Shown here: piece after piece, positions 1 to 6,670 of the stretch
Layout of the letters: every line of letters begins with the position of its first letter
How positions within the stretch are numbered: the first letter of the stretch is position 1
From: an uncultured Pseudomonadota bacterium
GTDB lineage: Bacteria > Pseudomonadota > Gammaproteobacteria > Burkholderiales > Methylophilaceae
NCBI GenBank assembly: GCA_903860085.1
Contig: CAIOPD010000003.1
Location: 1 to 7,851 of the forward strand
Direction: 5' to 3'
DNA: 7,851 nucleotides
Notes under the pieces: model-generated
What the model saw: the letters and a program-made list of their open reading frames with translations, nothing else
The model's database searches: none
Told to the model about the DNA's origin: nothing
Translations under genes and position numbers: made by a program

Positions 1-693
1 GACCCAGGTGAGGAATTTGAGCTTTATTTAGAGCTTAAAGTGTTGGCCGATGTTGGTTTGCTAGGTATGCCGAATGCTGGGAAATCTACATTTATACGTT
101 CAGTTTCTGCAGCAAAACCAAAGGTAGCTGACTATCCATTTACCACTCTACATCCAAATTTGGGTGTAGTTCGCGTTGATACTGAGCGCAGCTTTGTGAT
201 TGCTGATATTCCTGGCATTATTGAAGGAGCAGCAGAAGGGGCTGGACTTGGTCATCAGTTCTTACGCCATCTTCAGCGAACTTCACTATTGTTGCATTTG
301 GTAGATATTGCGCCATTTGATGAATCGGTTGACCCGGTGCATGAAGCGAAGGCAATCGTGGAGGAGCTTAGAAAGTATGATGAATCACTCTATGAAAAAC
401 CGCGCTGGTTAGTGCTTAATAAGATCGACATGCTGGCAGATTCAGCCCAGGTAGTAAAACAGTTTGTTAAAGATTATGGCTGGAAAGGGCGTGTGTTCGC
501 GATTTCAGCAATTAGTGGGATAGGCTGTAAAGAGCTTACTTACGCCATCATGCAGCATATTGATGAAAATAAACAGTTGATGGAAGATTTTTTAAAAGAT
601 AGTGGCTTGATTAATGAAAGCGCCAGCGATAAGCCTTTAAAAAATAACAGCGTTGAACTTCAAGAGTCAGCAACTAAAGATGATGACAACTAG
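1..693 (+). CDS. obg: Obg/CgtA ribosome-assembly GTPase, 3' part (5' end outside window)
   Basis: Obg GTPases bind the large ribosomal subunit, act in its late maturation and link growth to GTP/ppGpp levels. The frame is open from base 1, so the gene enters from outside; the GTG at base 40 is an internal valine, not a start. Counting from the first codon here, the G motifs are all visible: G1 GMPNAGKST at 22-30, G2 YPFTT at 45-49, G3 DIPG at 69-72, G4 NKID at 140-143 and G5 SAIS at 169-172. The Obg signature after G3 (IIEGAAEGAGLGHQFLRH) separates it from other Era-like GTPases. About 145 residues of the glycine-rich Obg fold are missing upstream. The C-terminus is a short, polar tail ending in DDDN, as usual in proteobacteria without an OCT domain. 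It overlaps proB by 14 bases. In betaproteobacteria rplU and rpmA usually lie just upstream, which cannot be seen here. Confidence 0.97.
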   Translation, partial: DPGEEFELYLELKVLADVGLLGMPNAGKSTFIRSVSAAKPKVADYPFTTLHPNLGVVRVDTERSFVIADIPGIIEGAAEGAGLGHQFLRHLQRTSLLLHLVDIAPFDESVDPVHEAKAIVEELRKYDESLYEKPRWLVLNKIDMLADSAQVVKQFVKDYGWKGRVFAISAISGIGCKELTYAIMQHIDENKQLMEDFLKDSGLINESASDKPLKNNSVELQESATKDDDN

Positions 694-1822
694 CCCTGAA
701 CAATTTAAATCTCTATTACTTGAAGCAAAAGTAATTGTGGTTAAGGTGGGGTCTAGCCTAGTCACCAATAACGGTAATGGTTTAGATCAAGTTGCCATTG
801 CAGCATGGGCCGGCCAAATTGCAGCTTTAGCTCAACAAGGCAAGCAAGTTGTTTTGGTTTCCAGCGGCGCGGTTGCCGAGGGCATGCAAAGGCTCGGATG
901 GAAAAAGCGCCCAACCGCTGTAAATGAATTGCAGGCGGCGGCGGCGGTGGGGCAGATGGGGTTGGTGCAAATGTATGAAAGCTGCTTTAGTCAGCATCAA
1001 CTGCACACCGCACAAGTGCTCCTCACACATGATGATTTGGCGGATAGAAAGCGTTATCTCAACGCACGCAGTACGTTGCGCACCTTGTTGGAATTAAAAG
1101 TAATTCCTATCATTAATGAAAATGACACAGTCGTCACTGATGAAATTCGTTTTGGCGACAATGATACATTGGCTTCGTTGGTAGCTAACCTAATCGAAGC
1201 AGATGCTTTGGTAATCTTAACTGACCAACAAGGTTTATATTCTGCAGATCCACGCAAAGATGTTCATGCGAAATTTATACAGCACGCTATTGCCGGTGAT
1301 GTTGCGTTAGAGCAAATGGCGGGTGGTGCTGGTAGCGATGTAGGTACCGGAGGTATGTTAACCAAGATACTCGCGGCTAAACGCGCTGCGCGTAGCGGTG
1401 CGCACACGGTGATTGCTTCAGGCCGTGAAGCCGATGTCCTCATACGCTTGGCTTCAGGCGAGGTGATTGGCACCCATTTAAAAACCACGGAAATGAAAAC
1501 AACAGCGCGCAAGCAGTGGTTGGCCGATCATTTGCAGTTGCGCGGCCGTTTGACTTTAGATGCTGGCGCAGTAAAAGTTATTAAAGAAGATGGGAAAAGT
1601 TTATTGCCTATAGGCGTTACTGCTATAGATGGTGCATTTGAGCGCGGTGAAGTAGTGTCTTGTTGTGATGCTGCTGGTGTGGAAATTGCACGTGGTCTAG
1701 TCAATTACTCTGCGGCTGAGGCATTACGTATTATGCGTAAACCCAGCACTGAGATTGAAAAGATCTTAGGTTATGTAGAAGCGTCAGAGCTGATACATAG
1801 AGATAATTTAGTATTATTGTAG
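680..1822 (+). CDS. proB: Glutamate 5-kinase (ProB) with C-terminal PUA domain
   Basis: ProB phosphorylates glutamate with ATP to gamma-glutamyl phosphate, the first and feedback-inhibited step of proline synthesis in the cytoplasm. From the ATG at 680 it is 380 residues, the usual length for the PUA-containing form. The amino acid kinase domain shows KVGSS (22-26), VSSGAV (60-65), NENDTV (146-151), FGDNDTLA (158-165), LTDQQGLYSADPR (179-191) and GTGGMLTK (221-228). The RNA-binding-type PUA domain fills roughly residues 285-365. Two tandem ATGs (680, 683) lie inside the end of obg; a weak AAGAG at 662-666 is the only ribosome-binding-like sequence, so translation is probably coupled to obg. 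A TTG at 653 is in frame, but it would add nine residues that do not look like the family. The partner gene proA is not in the window, which is common in this group. Which of the two ATGs is used cannot be decided. Confidence 0.96.
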   Translation: MMTTSPEQFKSLLLEAKVIVVKVGSSLVTNNGNGLDQVAIAAWAGQIAALAQQGKQVVLVSSGAVAEGMQRLGWKKRPTAVNELQAAAAVGQMGLVQMYESCFSQHQLHTAQVLLTHDDLADRKRYLNARSTLRTLLELKVIPIINENDTVVTDEIRFGDNDTLASLVANLIEADALVILTDQQGLYSADPRKDVHAKFIQHAIAGDVALEQMAGGAGSDVGTGGMLTKILAAKRAARSGAHTVIASGREADVLIRLASGEVIGTHLKTTEMKTTARKQWLADHLQLRGRLTLDAGAVKVIKEDGKSLLPIGVTAIDGAFERGEVVSCCDAAGVEIARGLVNYSAAEALRIMRKPSTEIEKILGYVEASELIHRDNLVLL

Positions 1823-1845
1823 TTTTTACTTTTAAAGAAAAATAC

Positions 1846-1850
1846 AAGGG
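1846..1850 (+). promoter_or_regulatory. Ribosome binding site of purE, decides the start
   Basis: AAGGG lies directly against an ATG at 1851 but six bases before the ATG at 1857. Normal Shine-Dalgarno spacing therefore selects 1857 as the purE start. The longer form would only add Met-Phe. Confidence 0.75.
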
Positions 1851-1856
1851 ATGTTC

Positions 1857-2357
1857 ATGCAAAAACAACCATTAGTAGCCATTATTATGGGATCTGATAG
1901 CGACTGGCCAATTATGAAAGCAGCAGCACAAATGCTTGCCGACTTTGATATTGCCTATAGCGCTCAAGTAGTTTCAGCGCACCGTACGCCAGACTTGATG
2001 TTTAGTTTTGCTGAGTCGGCTGCGAGCAAGGGTTACCAAGTGATTATTGCTGGTGCTGGTGGTGCTGCGCATTTACCCGGTATGGTCGCTGCTAAAACCA
2101 CTTTGCCAGTTTTGGGTGTACCCGTTCCTTCAAAGCATCTACAAGGTCAGGACTCTTTGCTATCTATCGTGCAAATGCCAAAAGGCATTCCAGTAGCGAC
2201 CTTTGCGATTGGCGAGGCGGGTGCTGCAAATGCTGGATTGTTTGCCGCTTCCATATTAGCCAATCAAGATACTGTGTTAGCGCAAAAAATAGCGCAATTT
2301 AGAGCTAATCAAGCCGATAAAGTGCAGTTAATGGTATTGGGTGATCTGCCTCAATAG
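1857..2357 (+). CDS. purE: N5-carboxyaminoimidazole ribonucleotide mutase (PurE, class I)
   Basis: PurE moves the carboxyl group of N5-CAIR to carbon 4, giving CAIR in de novo purine synthesis. From the ATG at 1857 the protein is 166 residues, close to the length of E. coli PurE. Class I features are visible: the phosphate-binding GSDSDWPIM at 12-20, SAHRTPD at 40-46 with the catalytic histidine at 42, and the GAGGAAHLPGM loop followed by PVPSKHLQGQDSLLSIVQMP. Class I PurE works on the PurK product, and purK is indeed the next gene, which argues against the class II type that uses AIR and CO2 directly. The start at 1857 is preferred over 1851 because of the AAGGG at 1846-1850. It lies 34 bases after proB with no terminator between, so it is probably on the same transcript. 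No PurR-like operator or guanine/PRPP riboswitch fits in this short gap. Confidence 0.97.
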   Translation: MQKQPLVAIIMGSDSDWPIMKAAAQMLADFDIAYSAQVVSAHRTPDLMFSFAESAASKGYQVIIAGAGGAAHLPGMVAAKTTLPVLGVPVPSKHLQGQDSLLSIVQMPKGIPVATFAIGEAGAANAGLFAASILANQDTVLAQKIAQFRANQADKVQLMVLGDLPQ

Positions 2358-2399
2358 TTCTAAGTTCATCATTCAATTAATCACATTAGTACTACATAT

Positions 2400-3584
2400 A
2401 TGAGCCATTCAAACCTAGATACAAAGGTTATACAACAATCCGTTATTTTGCCACCTGCGATGTTAGGCATGCTAGGTGGTGGTCAGCTCGGAAGATTTTT
2501 TGTGATTGCTGCCCATGAAATGGGCTATAAGGTAACAGTGTTAGATCCTGATGCCAATAGCCCTGCTGGAAAAATCGCCGATGTGCACATATGCGCAGCT
2601 TTTGATAATCAAATAGCATTGCTAGAGTTAGCCAGTACTTGTGCTGCTATTACTACTGAATTTGAGAATGTACCAGCAGATTCATTGTCGCTGTTAGCGA
2701 AAACTAAACCGGTTCGTCCTAGCGCCTATAGCGTTGCTATAGCTCAGCATAGGGTGAGCGAAAAGAATTTTCTTAAACATGCTGGTTTGCCGCTAGCGCC
2801 GTATGCCGTGATTACTGATGTAGATGACTTACCTGCGGATGACAGTGATATTTACCCTGCGATTTTAAAAGTGGCGCGCTTTGGCTACGATGGTAAAGGC
2901 CAAGCTCGCGTTAAAAACCAACTTGAAGCACAAGTTGCTTTTACTCAGTTTGAGCGTGAAGAGTGCGTTTTAGAAAAAATGATGAACCTAGATTACGAAG
3001 TTTCAGTTGTTCTTGCGCGCGATGCGCAGGGGAATGTAGCCACTTTCCCTACCGCTGAAAATAGCCATTTAAATGGCATACTTGACGTTTCAATTGTGCC
3101 TGCCCGTGGCAGCAACGTGATCAATCATCAAGCACAAAAGCTTGCTATTATGGTGGCAGAGAAACTTGACTACACTGGGGTGCTTGGTGTGGAATTTTTT
3201 GTTTGTAATGGGGAGTTGCTGGTCAATGAAATGGCGCCACGTCCTCACAATTCTGGACATTTCACCTTAGATGCCTGCGTAACTAATCAGTTTGAACAGC
3301 AAGTGCGTGTGCTAACTGGCTTGCCTTTGGGTAGCGCCAGGCAACATAGCTCGGCAGTCATGGTTAACTTGCTAGGCGATATTTGGCCAGAGGATGCAGG
3401 TGTCATAGCCGAGCCTGATTGGCAACATGCATTTTCTAACCCACAACTTAAAATGCATCTATATAGCAAGCAAGCCGCACGTGCTGGCCGTAAAATGGGG
3501 CATTTCACAGTAATCAATGCCAGTCTTGACGAGGCAATTAAGCAGGCCATGAAAGTGCGAGCGGATTTACATATAGGCGAATAA
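2400..3584 (+). CDS. purK: N5-carboxyaminoimidazole ribonucleotide synthase (PurK), ATP-grasp enzyme
   Basis: PurK uses ATP and bicarbonate to carboxylate AIR, making the unstable N5-CAIR that PurE then rearranges. It is 394 residues, within the family range. The N-terminal pre-ATP-grasp domain has GGGQLGR at 26-32 and TTEFENVP at 85-92. The ATP-grasp region has ARFGYDGKGQ at 159-168 and the metal- and ATP-binding NEMAPRPHNSGH at 276-287. The start is less certain: no Shine-Dalgarno sequence precedes 2400, and the first conserved residues (ILPPAMLGMLGGG) begin only at about residue 16. An ATG at 2460 falls inside that conserved block and is too late. The 42-base gap after purE holds no terminator, so purE and purK are probably cotranscribed, and translation may depend on ribosomes leaving purE. 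A strong terminator follows 39 bases after the stop. Confidence 0.96.
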   Translation: MSHSNLDTKVIQQSVILPPAMLGMLGGGQLGRFFVIAAHEMGYKVTVLDPDANSPAGKIADVHICAAFDNQIALLELASTCAAITTEFENVPADSLSLLAKTKPVRPSAYSVAIAQHRVSEKNFLKHAGLPLAPYAVITDVDDLPADDSDIYPAILKVARFGYDGKGQARVKNQLEAQVAFTQFEREECVLEKMMNLDYEVSVVLARDAQGNVATFPTAENSHLNGILDVSIVPARGSNVINHQAQKLAIMVAEKLDYTGVLGVEFFVCNGELLVNEMAPRPHNSGHFTLDACVTNQFEQQVRVLTGLPLGSARQHSSAVMVNLLGDIWPEDAGVIAEPDWQHAFSNPQLKMHLYSKQAARAGRKMGHFTVINASLDEAIKQAMKVRADLHIGE

Positions 3585-3623
3585 GCTCTTCTGATTAAGT
3601 TTGATGCACAAGCTATAAACAAT

Positions 3624-3652
3624 AAAAAAGCCGAACAATGTTCGGCTTTTTT
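3624..3652. terminator. Bidirectional intrinsic terminator between purK and rpsT
   Basis: GCCGAAC (3630-3636), loop AAT, GTTCGGC (3640-3646) form a perfect 7-bp GC-rich stem. Six A's precede it (3624-3629) and six T's follow it (3647-3652), so it gives a U-tailed hairpin on either strand. It is placed to end the purK transcript on the plus strand and the rpsT transcript on the minus strand, as expected between convergent genes. Confidence 0.93.
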
Positions 3653-3657
3653 AATTG

Positions 3658-3680
3658 ATAAGATTTAAATTAAATCTTAT
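3658..3680. repeat. AT-rich perfect inverted repeat covering the rpsT stop codon
   Basis: ATAAGATTTA (3658-3667) and TAAATCTTAT (3671-3680) are exact reverse complements around an AAT loop, giving a 10-bp stem. The rpsT stop codon (3677-3679 on the plus strand) lies inside one arm. It has no GC core or U tract of its own, so it is not an intrinsic terminator; it could protect the 3' end of the rpsT mRNA or help the neighbouring terminator. Function is unknown. Confidence 0.8.
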
Positions 3681-3940
3681 GCCATCGCTTTAATAGCAGC
3701 ATTTAAGCGGCTTTTATGACGTGACGCCTTGTTTTTATGAATGATTTGCTTGTCCGCAATGCGGTCAATCACGCTAACATTCTCGCTGTAAGCAGCAGTA
3801 GCAGCAGTTTTGTCGCCAGCTTCTACAGCTTTAATAATTTTTTTAATCGCTGTACGCAAAGTAGAACGCAAACTTGCATTGTGAGCGCGTTGCTTAACTG
3901 CTTGACGAGCACGTTTTCTTGCTTGTGCGGTATTTGCCAT
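3677..3940 (-). CDS. rpsT: Small ribosomal subunit protein S20 (bS20)
   Basis: S20 is an early-binding protein of the 30S subunit that contacts 16S rRNA. The 87-residue product begins MANTAQARKRARQA, is rich in Lys, Arg and Ala, and ends in the typical RLNAAIKAMA helix; length and composition match the family. The start is a clear ATG with an AGGA Shine-Dalgarno (3948-3951, minus sense) about seven bases away. This contrasts with E. coli, where rpsT starts with UUG and that weak start takes part in its autoregulation, so the same control may not operate here. The gene stands alone on the minus strand, converging on purK and diverging from murJ. It has its own promoter at 3980-4008 and ends at the bidirectional terminator. 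Confidence 0.97.
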   Translation of the reverse strand: MANTAQARKRARQAVKQRAHNASLRSTLRTAIKKIIKAVEAGDKTAATAAYSENVSVIDRIADKQIIHKNKASRHKSRLNAAIKAMA

Positions 3941-3979
3941 CTGATTTTCCTAAAAGCTATTCAAAATACGAAGCCGATC

Positions 3980-4008
3980 ATAATATCGATAATGTAAAAA
4001 CATTGCAA
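3980..4008 (-). promoter_or_regulatory. Predicted sigma-70 promoter of rpsT
   Basis: Read on the minus strand, a -35 box TTGCAA (4008-4003) is followed after exactly 17 bases by a -10 box TATTAT (3985-3980). Both match the consensus at five of six positions. Transcription would start near 3973 and give a leader of roughly 30 bases carrying the AGGA site. The spacer contains a small inverted repeat, AATGT/ACATT at 3991-4004. Confidence 0.7.
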
Positions 4009-4059
4009 GTTAAAATCATGTAAATATCCTGTGCAATTGCTACGTGATGACAGCTGGCA

Positions 4060-4068
4060 TGATAAAAT
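4060..4068 (+). promoter_or_regulatory. Possible extended -10 promoter for murJ-ribF-ileS
   Basis: TGATAAAAT is an extended -10 element (TGnTAAAAT) with a five-of-six -10 match; there is no good -35 at 17 bases, which extended -10 promoters can tolerate. It would start transcription near 4075 and leave a leader of about 60 bases before murJ. A weaker alternative is TTGCAA at 4003-4008 with TATCCT at 4025-4030, 16 bases apart. The purK terminator and the opposing rpsT gene mean murJ needs a promoter somewhere in this gap. Confidence 0.4.
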
Positions 4069-4136
4069 TGGCAAATATATGGTTAATTCACTTTTCCGCA
4101 GCTAAATTTCACATTGAATCCCCCCTCTTATTACTC

Positions 4137-5681
4137 ATGAATTTACTTAAAGCACTGGCTAAAGTTGGAAGTATGACATTTATGTCCCGCATACTCGGAT
4201 TTGTGCGCGATACACTTATTGCGCGTGTCTTTGGCGCGGGTATGGTCAGCGATGCTTTTATTGTCGCTTTTAAGATTCCTAATCTTTTGCGTCGTGTTTC
4301 TGCCGAAGGTGCTTTTAGCCAAGCATTCGTTCCAATTCTTGCTGAATATAAAAGCCAGCGTAACTTTGAGGATACACACAGTCTGATTAATCGCGTGGCT
4401 ACTTGGCTGGGATTAATTCTAGTCGGCGTGACTTTACTCGGTATGCTCGCTGCACCTTTCATTGTGGCCCTTATTGCGCCAGGATTTCAAGCGAATCCAG
4501 AAAAAATGCAACTGACGGCTGAGTTGCTACGCATCACCTTCCCTTATATTTTCTTTATTTCACTAGTGTCTATGGCTGGTGGTGTACTCAATACTTACAA
4601 CCGGTTTGGTATACCGGCTTTTACACCAGTTTGGCTTAATCTTTCTATGATCGTTGCGGTGTTGTTTTTTGCTGATCATTTTGCCGAGCCGATTAAAGTG
4701 TTAGCGTGGGCGGTATTTGTGGGCGGGTTTTTACAGCTTTTGTTTCAAATTCCGTTTTTAAAGGAAATTAGATTATTGCCTAAATTTGATTTTCATCGTA
4801 AAGATGATGGCGTATGGCGAATCTTAAAACTGATGGGGCCTGCTGTGTTAGGGGTTTCGGTTGCGCAAATTTCTTTGATTATTAATACTATTTTCGCTTC
4901 ATTTTTAATTACAGGTAGCGTTAGTTGGCTGTATTACGCTGACCGTTTAATGGAGTTCCCCACTGGTGTATTGGGGGTGGCTTTAGGCACCATATTGTTG
5001 CCTAGCTTATCTAAGGCCTATGCTAGTCAAGATACGCGAGAGTACTCTCAGTTGTTGGACTGGGGTTTGCGTTTAACCTTTATTTTAGCCGCGCCAGCAG
5101 CGGTCGCATTGGCGGTATTAGCTGCGCCATTGGTGATTACGTTGTTTCATTATGGAAAATTTACCGGCCACGATGCATTAATGACTGAGCAAGCGTTAAT
5201 TGCTTATAGCTTAGGTTTGCTTGGATTGATTCTAGTTAAAATCTTGGCGCCAGGATTTTACGCGCGGCAGAATATTAAAACACCCGTCAAAATCGGCGTG
5301 TTTACCTTAGTGGCTACCCAACTGATGAACGTGTTATTTGTATTTGTTCTACATTTACAGCACGCAGGCTTAGCGCTTGCTATAGGATTGGGCGCATGTC
5401 TTAATGCATCTTTGCTCTATTACCATTTACGCAAGGCCAATATATTCCACCCTCAACCAGGCTGGTTTATGTTCTTATCCAAATTAGCAATCGCTTTAAT
5501 TGTCATGGGTTTGGTACTTTATTTTGGGATGGGTAATAACGAGGCTTGGTTGGACTTTAGACTAATCAAGCGTCTGATTTACATCAGTGGATTGGTAGCT
5601 TTAGGCGGAATTAGTTATTTTGCCACTTTGATGTTGTTAGGGTTTAGGCCACGTGATTACATCCGTAGGGTGATTCACTAA
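4137..5681 (+). CDS. murJ: Lipid II flippase MurJ (MviN family)
   Basis: MurJ flips the peptidoglycan precursor lipid II across the inner membrane. From the ATG at 4137 it is 514 residues, against 511 in E. coli, and consists of many hydrophobic segments as expected for a 14-helix MOP-superfamily transporter. The N-terminus MNLLKALAKVGSMTFMSRIL is typical. With this start, the charged cavity residues fall at Arg18, Arg24, Asp39, Arg52 and Arg270, the same numbers as the essential residues known from E. coli MurJ, which strongly supports the start. The frame stays open upstream to a GTG at 4044, but the extra 31 residues look unlike the family. No Shine-Dalgarno precedes the ATG; a run of six C's (4120-4125) lies instead at 12-17 bases upstream. 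Its stop overlaps the ribF start (TAATG), so the two are translationally linked. Confidence 0.96.
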   Translation: MNLLKALAKVGSMTFMSRILGFVRDTLIARVFGAGMVSDAFIVAFKIPNLLRRVSAEGAFSQAFVPILAEYKSQRNFEDTHSLINRVATWLGLILVGVTLLGMLAAPFIVALIAPGFQANPEKMQLTAELLRITFPYIFFISLVSMAGGVLNTYNRFGIPAFTPVWLNLSMIVAVLFFADHFAEPIKVLAWAVFVGGFLQLLFQIPFLKEIRLLPKFDFHRKDDGVWRILKLMGPAVLGVSVAQISLIINTIFASFLITGSVSWLYYADRLMEFPTGVLGVALGTILLPSLSKAYASQDTREYSQLLDWGLRLTFILAAPAAVALAVLAAPLVITLFHYGKFTGHDALMTEQALIAYSLGLLGLILVKILAPGFYARQNIKTPVKIGVFTLVATQLMNVLFVFVLHLQHAGLALAIGLGACLNASLLYYHLRKANIFHPQPGWFMFLSKLAIALIVMGLVLYFGMGNNEAWLDFRLIKRLIYISGLVALGGISYFATLMLLGFRPRDYIRRVIH

Positions 5682-6595
5682 TGCAGATTTTTAGGCATAT
5701 TCCTGCCACCTTACAATCTCCTTGTGCTCTAGCTATTGGTAATTTTGATGGCTTGCACTTAGGGCATCAGGCTTTATTAAGTAAATTAATTCAAGTGGCG
5801 AAGACGCAACATTTAATCTCTGCAGTGATTACCTTTGAGCCACATCCACGAGAATTTTTTACACCAGAAAGTGCGCCGACAAGACTTTGCTCACTACGCG
5901 AAAAGTTAGAACATTTTGCTGCTGCTGGAGTTGAGCGTGTTTATGTATGCCGTTTTAATCAAAGCTTTGCCAAGGTAACTGCAGACGAGTTTATGCAAAA
6001 TATATTGCGACACGCCCTTAATACGCAAGCTGTTTTAGTAGGTGAAGATTTTAGGTTTGGTGCAAAGCGTGCAGGCTCAATACAAGACTTTGTCCAGTCC
6101 GGCTTTAACTTAATATCGTTGCCACAAGTGGACTCTTCTCAAGGTAATAATGAAGGCACTCGGGTTTCCAGTACGCGAGTACGTATGGCGCTGGCGGCGG
6201 GGAATTTGCAGGAGGCGTCTAGCCTATTAGGCCGACCTTACAGTATGAGTGGCAAAGTGGTGCATGGGGCTAAGCGTGGACGGGAGTTAGGTTATCCTAC
6301 TGCCAATGTACATATGCGCCATGAGAGGCCTGCACTTAGCGGAGTCTATGCGGTAAAATTAGACGGCTTGCCTAGCGTAGCCAACTTAGGAATTCGACCA
6401 ACTATCGTAGGCGTGCCCAAGTTGCTATTAGAAGTAAATGTGTTGGATTTTTCTGAAGACCTATACGGCCAGCATGTGCGGGTAGAATTTTTGCATAAAA
6501 TACGTGATGAAATGAAGTTTGATAACTTAGACGCTTTAAAGACCCAAATCGGAAAAGATGTAGCAGTGGCAAGAAGATTTTTTGCAGCAAGTTGA
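5681..6595 (+). CDS. ribF: Bifunctional riboflavin kinase / FAD synthetase (RibF)
   Basis: RibF phosphorylates riboflavin to FMN and then adenylates FMN to FAD, in the cytoplasm. At 304 residues it has the usual length. The N-terminal nucleotidyltransferase domain shows GNFDGLHLGH (20-29), TFEPHP (51-56), GEDFRFG (121-127) and VSSTRVR (162-168). The C-terminal kinase domain starts near residue 184 and shows GRELGYPTAN (200-209), the flavokinase motif, followed by SGVYAV and ANLGIRPT. Both active sites look intact. The ATG shares one base with the murJ stop, and AGGG at 5667-5670 is a reasonable ribosome binding site ten bases upstream. The placement before ileS matches the ribF-ileS order known in many proteobacteria, including E. 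coli. No FMN riboswitch is present. Confidence 0.97.
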   Translation: MQIFRHIPATLQSPCALAIGNFDGLHLGHQALLSKLIQVAKTQHLISAVITFEPHPREFFTPESAPTRLCSLREKLEHFAAAGVERVYVCRFNQSFAKVTADEFMQNILRHALNTQAVLVGEDFRFGAKRAGSIQDFVQSGFNLISLPQVDSSQGNNEGTRVSSTRVRMALAAGNLQEASSLLGRPYSMSGKVVHGAKRGRELGYPTANVHMRHERPALSGVYAVKLDGLPSVANLGIRPTIVGVPKLLLEVNVLDFSEDLYGQHVRVEFLHKIRDEMKFDNLDALKTQIGKDVAVARRFFAAS

Positions 6596-6670
6596 ATAAA
6601 TAAACCTTGAAATAATGAATGCGGAATAGCGCTATCAATCGCTACTCTGCAGTATGTGTTGGATAATGAG
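6596..6670 (+). other. 75-base leader between ribF and ileS with a 10-bp palindrome
   Basis: The gap holds no ORF of note (the longest ATG frame encodes four residues) and no terminator. ATAGCGCTAT at 6626-6635 is a perfect palindrome, and TAGCG (6627-6631) can alternatively pair with CGCTA (6640-6644) in a weak 5-bp hairpin. There is no T-box-like specifier or terminator structure, so T-box control of ileS is not supported. A GATAAT at 6662-6667 resembles a -10 box but has no -35 partner and lies too near the start codon. Confidence 0.5.

Noticed and set aside
931..949. GCG triplet repeat in proB
   Set aside because: It encodes an alanine run in a conserved alanine-rich helix of the kinase family, is only four units long, and needs no special explanation.
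3287..3622. 111-codon open frame antisense to purK
   Set aside because: It lies opposite the conserved ATP-grasp part of purK, the translation is rich in Cys, Arg and Ser with no recognisable domain, and it has no ribosome binding site. It is a shadow of purK.
3737..3997. 86-codon plus-strand open frame opposite rpsT
   Set aside because: Its Ser-rich run is the antisense reading of Ala codons in S20, and it covers the rpsT promoter region. It is a shadow.
4044..4136. 31-codon in-frame upstream extension of murJ
   Set aside because: It contains candidate promoter sequence, has no ribosome binding site and does not resemble MurJ N-termini; the start at 4137 puts the essential arginines at their known positions.
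6596..6670. Possible T-box or attenuator before ileS
   Set aside because: The gap is only 75 bases, with no terminator/antiterminator pair and no T-box core sequence; T-boxes are also essentially absent from betaproteobacteria.
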